Assembly: GCA_024516035.1 (NCBI GenBank)
Contig: CM044957.1
Location: 44,863,547 to 44,927,546, forward strand
DNA length: 64,000 nucleotides
Direction: 5' to 3'
From: Bactericera cockerelli
Taxonomy: Eukaryota; Arthropoda; Insecta; Hemiptera; Triozidae
Shown here piece after piece: positions 37,501-49,500 of this stretch. The notes under the pieces are model-generated. The model searched no databases. It was given only the letters and a program-made list of their open reading frames with translations, and had not been told where the DNA came from. Both the position numbers and the translations under genes were made by a program. Positions within the stretch are counted from its first letter, which is position 1, and the number at the start of each line of letters is the position of its first letter.

Positions 37501-40500
37501 GGCAAAATATTTTAACTCTTATTGCTGAAGTTACCAAAGAGGTGTACTAATTATACATACCTCAGTCACAAGATTTTTTTACTAAGATATTTTTTCTCGC
37601 AGAGTAAATATAATCCCACTACTAGCAGTAGTCATTTGCGTTCTATTTTTATGATATAAATTTTTAAATCAATTTTGTAATTTTTATAAACTTACACGCG
37701 CACTAAAACTTTTTTTATAATTGTTGCGAATACAATTGACTGTAATTTAAGGCAAAATAACTCGATTATAACCTAACGGCACGCAGTCATATCCGACATT
37801 GAAGGAACCAAAAGGTCTGTCGTAATCGTCTGTCGTAATCTTAGTTCCTTCAATGTCGGATATGACTGCATGCCGTCATCTATAACATTCAATACTATTT
37901 GCAACAAGAATATAAAAAGATTTAGGGCGCGCGTAACTTAGTAATAATTACAAAAAATTATTTTACAAATAGTATACAATTATATAATAATAATTCCGTG
38001 TCCGTGAGATAGGTATTGATACCTAAATCACGGTGGTGAGAGAATTATATGGACGCCCAAATCCAATGTCCAGGCTCCTTTCATGTCCATAGTATACAAT
38101 TGATCACAAGCTAGATTACGACAGACCCTGGTTCCTTGACAGTCATATATAATTATACATATATGACTGCGTCCCGCCAGGTTTAAAGCAATAATCTTTT
38201 AGGGCGATCCGAATTTCGTTAAAACAAAATTCGATTTCGACGAATTTAAATTTATGCACAAAAATAGACCAAGTGCCATGCGCGATCTCCAAAACATTAA
38301 TCTCAGCGACTTCACTTTACCTCATCGGCAAGTTAACAGATGAAGAAATATAAAAATATGAAGCTGGGAAGCAATGGTAAAAGAGAAAAAGGGATAGTTT
38401 AATGAGAATTAATAATGAATTATTCTAGAGAATTTTTCGTAAATAATGTTTACGGTTATTTGTTGAACCCTGTTGAATAATCAAATTCGTTGTTTATTTC
38501 TATAGAGTAAAGATTATTATATTTAATTATTTGACAAATGATCAAACACCAAATACGCCTCAATTTCACATAATGAAGGTTTTTTTTTTAAAATTACCGC
38601 CACAATTTTGTTTATATTCTTGTCAATCCCTGAATTTGCAAAAAGTAAGCGTATTTCGAGCGAAACGCTGATTTTGAGGTTAGGTGGTTCGTGTTTTTCG
38701 CAAAAATGAAGAACCGAGCATAACTATCGCCAGAATGCTCATGACGGGTTCTACCAAAAAACACTTTTCGCGAAACCTTCTTTGTTTACAAAACTCGGAT
38801 TCACGTGAATCAATCTCAATCCTTACAAATTCTCTTAACTGTGATGGTTTACTTGATTTCGACATATTCTATCTCCTCAGACATGGGATGGATTACTTGG
38901 ATATGAAAATGGGATATATGCGTAGAAAAGAGGCTTTTATTTTAAAAGTTTTTTGTTTCATTTTGTTTTAAAAGTTTTTTTATGATTATTAATAATAAAA
39001 TATTATATATTATGCTCGTCATGCTTTTAAATGTTAGGAGAGAAAGAGAGAATGACTTACCTACTGTCAAGGGAGAAAGAGAGAATGACTTACCTATTGT
39101 CAATGGAGAAAGAGAGAATGACTTACCGACTGTCAAGGGAGAAAGAGAGAATGACTTACCGACTGTCAAGGGAGAAAGAGAGAATGACTTACCGACTGTC
39201 AAGGGAGAAAGAGAGAATGACTTACCGACTGTCAAGAGAGAATGACTTACCGACTGTCAAGAGAGAAAGAGAGAATGACTTACCGACTGTCAAGGGAGAG
39301 ACAGAGAGAATGACTTACCGACTGTCAAGGGAGAAAGAGAGAATGACTTACCGACTGTCAAGGGAGAAAGAGAGAATGACTTACCTACTGTCAAGGGAGA
39401 AAGAGATTGCCAAAGGCAATAACCCCGCCCTTTAGTTAGGACATATATTATGGATATATTTATTTATTTTTTCTTTATTTTTTTCTTCTATTATATTTTA
39501 TTTTAATTTGTAATTGTATAAAATATGTCCTATTAATAAAGTGTAAATAAATAAAGAGATAATGACTTACCTACTGTCAAGGGAGAAAGAGAGAATGACT
39601 TACCTCAATAATATTTACATCTGCGTGCCACACTTTCACGATATTATCAAGCGCGGGCAGCAGGGATTGTAGAATTTCCATGATGATAACAGGTGGTGAG
39701 TAATCGGTGTCCGGACTTTGCAAGCCTTGAAACAGAGCGCCCAGTATCCTCAAGTGAAAAATAATGCTCGTTTTGACATCAGGCAACGTCTGAAATATAG
39801 AATAATAGTAACGCCTTATTTATACTGCCCGATTAAGAATATTAAAGTCCCATTATTCCAGCAGTAAGCCCAAGACATATTATCTGGTAAAAATGCCAAA
39901 TAGGAGGATAACTTGTCATGTCCCGGCTGGGTTTCGAACCCGCGACCTCTGGAATCTCTGGATTCACAGAGTGCCGCCTTTACCACTGAGCTACCGGGAT
40001 GATCTTCTCTTTTGGACAGTAATGATTCTCTTTTGTGGAAGGAAACCACCAGGCAAGGTTAACGGTCAAACCATTTTCTATCATTTAATCCTCAGAGCAT
40101 TATTATGTGGTGAATGTCGTCACATTCACATACCTATTCTTAACATTGAAAATTCATTTACATTCTTCATTCACAATCAACGTGGCTCTGAAACGGTTGA
40201 ACCAAATGTCTCCAAATTTGGCACAGTCGCCTTTTGGTATTTAGTTGCGTACTATTTTTTTTTTTTTAATTCCAAATAGGACGCCAGACACGGGAAAAAC
40301 CTTGACAGCGGCGAAGTGCCGGGTTTCAGGTAGTACTCTCAAATATGGGAAAGCATTGGTTGGGATCGAATCCACAGATTACGGCGGACCTTTTTTTTTA
40401 TTTAGAAACTCTTTATTAGTAGAACATATATACAGACAAATAATGATAAAAATTAAATATAAAAATTGACAATATTAATAATATCAAGAAAAGTCCTAAC

Positions 40501-43500
40501 TAAAGGGCTGGGTTATTGCCTATGGCAATCTCTTCCACCCAACCCTTGTATGCGCTCGAGTGTTCAAATTACAAGTCTAGCGCCTCATTAACTGTTTTCA
40601 ATCAGTTCAAGACTTGCCTCTTTCTTTTCGGCCAGCTGGTGCAACCTCTGCGCGTAGGGTTGAATCAAAGAGCTCAGAGCTTCTATCACAGCGGATTCAG
40701 TCAGGAGCGTGCACACCTTGCCAATGATGTACATCAGTCTCGCACATTCTCCCAGCTTCAGGGTGTCAGAGGATAAGGCTCCCTGAAATTAAAAATAAAT
40801 AAAAATAAGTAGCCAAACTTTTTTTTGGCATTGGTTGGCAAGGACATAAAATTTTATTTAATTATTTTACATTCTAGGAATAAAATATGCCATACTTTCC
40901 TTATTATAGGATACGGAAAGTAAAAAAAGTAATAATAGGTACCTACAAAGTATTGAAAAATATTGGAAAGAGTAAAAAAAAAAACATATATGTGAATTTT
41001 GTTTTGCTGTATGAAAGAAAAAATAAAACCAGGATAAATTCTGGTATCCTGCAGCATTGTTTCATATGTAGCTAAACTTATAAAAATAATAATAAATGTC
41101 CATATGAAACACAACCCGAACTGTCCGGAAGGTTTTAAGTATATGAGGCTGCTTGACATTGCCCCCCCCCCCCCCCCCTATTAATACTGCCCGATTAAGA
41201 CTATTAAGTCCCAATACTCCAGCAGTAAGCCCAAGACGTAATATTATTTGTTTCCTTTCTAAGTCATTCCTCCAGTGTCTGGCTACCATCGTTCACAATG
41301 ACGCCACCCTAATGAATGATGATGAAATAAAAAATGAATAATAGTAAACCAGTACCTGACAGGCGAACAATATCAGGGGAGTAAAGGGTCGCAGCGAGGG
41401 GGCACAGTCCCGGGTGATGAAATGAATAATAGTAAACCGGTACTTGACAGGCGAACAATATCAGGGGAGCGAAGGGTCGCAGCGAGGGGGCACAGTCCCG
41501 GGTGATGAAATGAATAATAGTAAACCGGTACCTGACAGGCGAACAGTATCAGGGGAGCAAAGGGTCGCAGCGAGGGGGCACAGTCCCGGGTGATGAAATG
41601 AATAATAGTAAACCGGTACCTGACAGGCGAACAGTATCAGGGGGGCAAAGGGTCGCAGCGAGGGGGCACAGTCCCGGGTGATGAAATGAATAATAGTAAA
41701 CCAGTACCTGACAGGCGAACAATATCAGGGGAGCGAAGGGTCGCAGCGAGGGGGCACAGTCCCGGGTGATATAATAATAATAATAACAAACCAGTACCTG
41801 ACAGGCGAACAATATCAGGGGAGCAAAGGGTCGCAGCGAGGGGGCACAGTCCCGGGTGATATAATAATAATAATAGTAAACAAGTACCTGACAGGCGAAC
41901 AATATCAGGGGGGCGAAGGGTCGCAGCGAGGGGGCACAGTCCCGGGTGATATAATAATAATAATAGTAAACAAGTACCTGACAGGCGAACAATATCAGGG
42001 GGGCGAAGGGTCGCAGCGAGGGGGCACAGTCCCGGGTGATATAATAATAATAATAGTAAACAAGTACCTGACAGGCGAACAGTATCAGGGGGGCAAAGGG
42101 TCGCAGCGAGGGGGCACAGTCCCGGGTGATATAATAATAATAATAAACCGGTACCTGACAGGCGAACAATATCAGGGGAGCGAAGGGTCGCAGCGAGGGG
42201 GCACAGTCCCGGGTGATGAAATGAATAATAGTAAACCAGTACCTGACAGGCGAACAATATCAGGGGGGCGAAGGGTCGCAGCGAGGGGGCACAGTCCCGG
42301 GTGATATAATAATAAACCAGTACCTGACAGGCGAACAATATCAGGGGGGCAAAGGGTCGCAGCGAGGGGGCACAGTCCCGGGTGATATAATAATAAACCA
42401 GTACCTGACAGGCGAACAATATCAGGGGGGCGAAGGGTCGCAGCGAGGGGGCACAGTCCCGGGTGATATAATAGTAAACCAGTACCTGACAGGCGAACAA
42501 TATCAGGGGGGCGAAGGGTCGCAGCGAGGGGGCACAGTCCCGGGTGATATAATAATAAACCAGTACCTGACAGGCGAACAATATCAGGGGGGCAAAGGGT
42601 CGCAGCGAGGGGGCACAGTCCCGGGTGATATAATAATAAACCAGTACCTGACAGGCGAACAATATCAGGGGGGCAAAGGGTCGCAGCGAGGGGGCACAGT
42701 CCCGGGTGATGTCCTTCAGGGCCATGCTGGCGGAGGGGGCAGCCTCTGCGTGACTCAGGCCCGCCACTAGGAGGGGCAGCATGTCCGCCATCACGTCCTC
42801 GTTCACGTCTATCCACTCCGCGTACGCCCCTGTGATGAAATCAGTCGGGGATCAACAACACAAAGGGGTGTTTAAAACACTTTTAGTTTAAAAAAAGTAA
42901 GTTTAAGTAAATTTGATAGTTATAAGTTTTAATTTATTGACTTTTTGATTTAATAATTGTTTTACTGACACTTTGGTAAGGATATTTGCCATGTCTGTTG
43001 ACTTAAAAATTTTTATCATATTTATGTTAATCAAGATGTGTTATCACTACTCTAACTTTCCCGTCGTCATATGACCATGTAATTGAAAGCGACGCTGAAG
43101 CCAAATTAAAAAAAAACTACTCGAACTCGCTTTGCTGAACTTGAAACTTGAATCACCAACCTCCAGGTTACGAGTCCGCCGCCTTATCGATCAAGCTACT
43201 GAGGTCTGTAAATATTTTTAGTACAGAAGATATTCTACTTCCAAGGGATTTTCAATGAATAAAAGTAAAAGAAAAAAATCTACATTCACGTGTGTATGCG
43301 GTTTCTTTGGGTTATTCTGTCACAAATTTAGTGGGTAGCTTTTACAATAAAAATTAAAAGCTCAATGATTAAAAGCTCAACTTTCAATAACAAACATTAA
43401 GTAATATATTTACCTATAGCATCAAGGTAGTACCTACCTATAGCATCCAGCACGGTGATCACAATCCTCGTGTTCAGCTCTGCAAGGGGCAAAGTCTTGA

Positions 43501-46500
43501 TTGTCTGGAAAACCGAGTGAACCCACTTGTCGGAGGTTTCGCCCGAAATGTCTTCGGCCACTGCGTAGAAAGCGTGAATCAAGGATTCGAGAGGCTGCCA
43601 GTGAGTTTTGAAATTGCCGTCGGAAAGCATTTGCATGAGTTTACAGAGAAGAAACTCGAACAGTTCTTCACGCAGGATGCTGGAACAATGCAGCTAAGGA
43701 AATAACAAACTTCTATTCATCATCATTTGTAATTTGTAATTTATTTGCATTAATAATTGTACATAATAGGTAACATTATATTTAATGCGACTACCCCACA
43801 ATAAGGGGATGCAGTCCTCTTGTTTTGTGGGGTCATATCATCATAGGGTGGCGTCATCGTGGACGATGGTAGCCAGACAGTGTGGAGGAATGACTCAGCA
43901 CTTCTACCACTGTCTTTACAAGGAGTAAAAACTTCTATTGCAAAACAAAATTCCGTTCTTTTCTCTACACAATTCAGAGCAGAACGATTAGTTTCTTCAA
44001 GTTCAAAAGATCAAGTCTGTCCCGGTAGCTCAGTAAAGGCGGCACTCTGTGAATCCAGAGATTCCAGAGGTCGCAGGTTCGAAACCCAGCCGGGACATGA
44101 CAAGTTATCCTCCAATTTGGGATTTTTACCACATAATAATATGTCTTGGGCTTACTGCTGGAATAATGGAACTTTAATCGCGCAGAATACATAAGGCATT
44201 ATTATTATCATCAAAAGCCAGCGTCGATAGCGCGTTGAAAGCACCGGTTCTCGTAGAATCAGCGAAGCAGAACGTCACAAAAAATTGAAAAAAAGCTAAG
44301 CAACGTCCAGCGAGGTGAAGACTTCGTGATGCTGGCATTCCGGCGCTGGGTGAGGTTAATGTGGATAGTAGGTTTGTGAGTTTCCTACCTATATAAACTG
44401 TTCAACACCTAGGTCCGCCCTTGATAATTCCTGGGCACCAAGGTCCACCCTTGAGGAACCCTCCTACACAACCGAGGCACCTGGTTGAATTGTTAAATAC
44501 AAATTCTGACAACAAGGTCAAATCGAAAAATGCATGCGAGCTAAATCCCTATCGAACGCAGATAGAAACAGAGGAGAGCAAATATCCTTACCAAAGTGTC
44601 AGCAATATCCTGGCGGTAGCAGCGGAACTTCTCCTTATCGTCAGCACTCCACGTGCTGAAGGCCTCCGAATATGCTGACTTCCTCAGCAAAATCTCCAGT
44701 AAGTTCTTGTAGATTGGAACAATGTCTTTGGTCAGTTTGAGTCGGACGTGCGTGGGTTGAGACGACACCTCCGCCTGATGTAGAAGAATTAAATTGAATT
44801 ATATAATTATTTTTATTCTTGTAAATCAACAAAACAGAGAGTTTTTTAAAAGTTACAAGCTACAAGTTACAAGCCAGTTTACACTTGAGAAATTCAGACA
44901 AATGAACTTGAGTGAAATTTCAATTTTACTTCCGGGTTCATCCTAAAGATCTCTCAGCAGTTAGTTAATGCTAAAAATGAATTTCTAACTTGAAAAATTA
45001 TTTGAAAAAAAGTGTTTTTGTTAATCACTTTCGTGATACCATAGCTACTAAACTAGCTTTACTAAATCTACGCTGAAACCGGGACTTGAACCACCGACCT
45101 GTAGATTACAAGTCCGCCGCCTTATCGATCAAGCGACTGAGGTCAGTCATTATTTGTGACTTGTAAAATGATTTTGACACAGAGCCCAGAAAGGTGTTTC
45201 CGAAAATATAATAAAAAAAGCTAATCCTAACCAGAAAATGATTTGCATTTTGCATACCTGTAGGATATACCAGAAACTGAAGGAGCTGGCACTGTAGGTT
45301 TCATGAACGGGGTACTCTCCCGGGGCATTGGTGCAAGACAACACCACTCGCACCAGGGTGCTACACGCGGTCCTGTCTTCTTGTTTCTCCGACAGAAGAG
45401 ACCGGATGATGAGAGACGTGTGAGTTTCTCCCAGACTGATGATCAGTGAGTAAATGGCTGCGAGTACTTTCTGAAAGGGTATGAAAACCAACGATGCAAA
45501 GGCCTGTCTACAGAATGGCGCGTGGGAGACGCATGAATTTGATCTGGTTCATCATAGGGTGGCCTCATCGTGAACGATGGTAGCCAGACAGTGGAGGAAT
45601 GACTCAGCACTTCTACCACTGTCTTTACAAGGAGGCTAATAATTGACAAGGGCCCCCAGAACCAAGCCAATGCAGGTCTACTCCCTGTTTACAGTCCCCC
45701 AGCCAGACTGCTGGTCTCCTCTGGTTATCTCTCAGAATTATTAAGTGTATAATTTTCAAAGGGAAGTTTATTATGAACAAAAAAATATGTCAGACGGCAA
45801 AGCTTGCTAGATCTGCATTACTAAATCCAACATATCCTGTGTCCAATGAAATTTTAACTAACCTGGACCAAGTATTGATTTTATTTTTTAAACTATTTTA
45901 AATTACATGGGATGATAAGTGGGAAAAAATAAATATAATATCTGAAGCAGTTTTATTCAACCGATAATTTCTGTTTAATTAAACCAGGCAAAAGCAGTTG
46001 AAAACGACGCAACTTTTTCTTTAATAACAGGCAGATAGATTATGAAGTCACATAGAATAATAATAAATACTTGTGAGTAAGAGCATAGAAATATTATTAA
46101 AAAACTGTATTATTATTATTATCTTTACATCTGGAAATGGAGGGAAAGAAATAATCAAAGGGGTTTTTATTAAACAAATAATTTCTGATTAGTAAGACCA
46201 AGGCAACTTTTTCCTTTATTTCAAAAGGATACCAATATCCGCCTAAAGGAGGTTGAGGAGGATACACAGATAACAGATGAAAGAAAACTAAAAATTAATG
46301 CACATCTGGAAATGACTAATATTGAAGGGGTTATATTGCACAGAGACTAATTGAAGGGGTAAGAAAAATCTCTTTTCTAAACTATAAATACGCTATGCTA
46401 TAACTATAAGAGAGGGAAATAATTTATTGAAGGGGTATTAGTCCACAGATTTCTGTTAATGGAGGCAAAACATTTATTGAAAGGGTTTTAGGCCACAATG

Positions 46501-49500
46501 CGGGATAGTTTAGCAAAACAGATTTTATCTACGGACTAAAACTCCTTCAATTATTATATTCCGACCATTTCTATTTGTATATCATATCATTTTTTTTAAA
46601 ATCTCTTTTTTGTGTGTAACTGTCTATCTATTCTTCTAAACCTTCTTAAGGTAGGTAACGGTATCGTTTTGAAATAGGTATTTTTATTTTGAACGATTTA
46701 AAGAAAAGCATGACTACTGTCTTCTTGAGTCACACTCGTGTCTGTGTATTTCGCTATGGCACTAGAGTATCATCTCTGCAAATGCATGAGAACTCTCATA
46801 GTGGTAGGTGATTGATGTGCGTTAGTGTGATCAGGTCCATGTGCTCGAATATCTGATGCAAGTTTCAAAGTGTTAAGGGGACTTCAAGTGGAGGTTTGAT
46901 GTGTGTTAGGATGTGTCAGGTCTCCATATTGCTTCGAATAACTGATGCAAGTGTTAAGGTAAGGTCATAGAGGGTGATGTGTTAGATGTGTCAGGTCTCC
47001 AAATCTCGATAATCTGATGGGAATGTTTCAAGTGTAGGAGACTCTCATTGTTAGGTGTGTTGATGTGTGTTAGGATGTGATTCAGGGTCTCCAATGTTGC
47101 TTCGAATAATCTGATGGCAAGTGTTTTCAAAGTGTTAAAGGAGACTTTCATAGTGGTAGGTGTTGATGTGTGTTAGGATGTGATTCAGGGTCTCCGATAT
47201 TGCTTCGAATAATCTGATGGCAAGAGTTTTCAAAGTGTTAAAGGAGACTTCTTTCTATTAGTGTGTTAGAGTGATTGTAATGTGCTTCGATAATTTAGGT
47301 TTTCAAATGTAAAGAGATTCATAGTGTTGTGTTGTTAATGGCAGGTCTCCAATGTTGCTTCGAATAATCTGATGGCAAGTGTTTTCAAAGTGTTAAAGGA
47401 GACTCTCATAGTTTGTTAGGTGTTGATGTGTGATGGCAGGGTCTCCAATGTTGCTTCGAATAATCTGATGGCAAGTGTTTTCAAAGTGTTAAAGGAGACT
47501 CTCATATAGGTGTTGATGTGTGTTAGGATGTGGTGCAGGGTCTCCGATATTGCTTCGAATAATCTGATGGCAAGTGTTTTCAAAGTGTTAAAGGAGACTC
47601 TCATTGTGTCAGGTGTTGATGTGTGTAGGATGTGGTGCAGGTCTCCGATATTGCTTCGAATAATCTGATGGCAAGTATTTTCAAAGTGTTATTTAGATTT
47701 TTTAAACAATACTTGAAATAACATATTTATTTACAAATAAACATATTTATTTATTTAGTTTCTTCTCTTTTAATCACAAAGTTTCAATAGGGCCCTGAGT
47801 GCGTTAGCATGTGTTGCACCCATGCCAACTATCAAACATGCTAACTACAACTAAGTGCGCGGACACAACGGAGGCCTATACCCTGAACCCTGGGGGATAA
47901 CCAGTACATCTTAAGATAAGCTAACTATGCTATTGAATGTAAGCGGCCACAACGGAGTCCCGAAAATTGTCTATATCAAGTTATAGGTACCAGGGTCTGG
48001 GGTTGAGGCCAGGGTCCTCGTTGTGGCCGCCTGCTCAGGAACAAATAAACCTATCCAAGAGTAGTCACACGCTGTCGGTCATAGTTAATGATTATAACAT
48101 ATAACATCATAACTCTTATTATTATTATCTGACCTGGTTGCAGGGTTTTCAGTGAAACCTTACAATTAACACTGCGACCTAATTAGATCTATTGTGACCA
48201 GTTGATTCTATTTGTTTTAAACGTCCTGACTGAGATAGATAGTCAGGACGGGGGTTTTACCCTCCATTCACTGGAAATCGTACCAGCTACCCACATTAAC
48301 CTCACCCAGCTCGTAGGGCCGGAAATGCCAGCCTCACGTGTTTGGATTGAACAGAATTTTCGTCGAAAAGTCTGCCCAACCGGGAGTTGAACTCGGAACT
48401 CTGGACTACGGGCAGTGGTCACAACTATTACGCCACGGAGGCATCATAACTCTTGAAAGTAGTCACCATGGCCGAGAGGAGTAGCGCACTGGCTGCACGA
48501 ACGGGCACGGTGAACTGGGTTCGATTCCCAGCAGTCAACAAAATTTCTACTCTGTACTTAGATGTACGGGGTCAATTAGCTACTCATTTCTCCGCGATGA
48601 AAAATGAGTAGCTATTTGTATGAATAGCGAGTAGTGGCGGCTTTACGAGAGGGAAAATTACACAGATGTTAAAAAATGATAAAATTACGACCCCCCCCCC
48701 CCCGCCGGGTTGACTACTGTTCATTTAGTTTAGGACGAGCCAACAAAACTTGACAGTAAAATATTAAAAAAAAAAAAATATAAATTATTGACATATTTTG
48801 ACCACTAAAACTAATTCGTATAGATTATGAATATATTTTTTGATTTTTGGCCATTCACTTCATTACTACATATATCTAACAATTCAAATTCATGAAAAAC
48901 ACAAACCCAACTAAAAATTCACAGTTCTCTTTAAATTATTTTTGGTATTAAAAAATTCCAATCCAGGAAAAGGATTACAACAGATACAAGGATTACCGAG
49001 GACAACTCGGAAAGAGATTACAAGGAGTCCACTAAAGATGGAGCAAAAACTCGTGCGTATCCTTCATGTGGTGAAAATGAGGTGAGATGGTTCAACACCA
49101 CCATCAGGTATTTATGTGCGATTCTAAATAATTGATTTTTCTTATGAGTGTTTCACAGACTTTTTCATTTTGTAGCCATGAAACAGCAGCTAATGTTGAC
49201 ACTTTTGGTCTGTGTTGTAGCTTGACCATATCATAGCAGGCACGCCTCCCCTCTGATGGACATAGAGTGACAATATTTCATTTAGTTTTCTGGATCAATA
49301 GGGCCGAATTCTAAATAGTATTCGATTTAATCTACATGTTTACTATCCCTCAACTCGGTGTATAGTGCGCTGTGATTGGTTGAAAACTCCGACTTGAGGG
49401 CGTGTCAGGCTTAGCTTAACTTTAATCCTGTTTCATAATGTGATGATTTTTTGTTGGCTATACAACAATAACTGAAAGCTAATGATTACAAAATATACAT

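Noticed and set aside
39031..39435. Repeat protein KERMTYRLSRE on the plus strand
   Set aside because: Product of a 33-bp repeat divisible by 3; the meaningful signals are the splice-like motifs on the minus strand.
41350..42647. CRISPR array
   Set aside because: Units are contiguous without unique spacers, derive from a eukaryotic exon, and the genome is clearly nuclear eukaryotic.
41549..42806. A 200-390 residue repeat protein on the minus strand
   Set aside because: It is the read-through of the exon 9-end array. The text is the exon's own C-terminal peptide repeated, with donors in every unit.
48960..49120. Plus-strand coding exon (text including KDYNRYKDYRGQLGKRL)
   Set aside because: One frame stops quickly, the other has no recognisable motif; acceptor and donor pairing is inconsistent.
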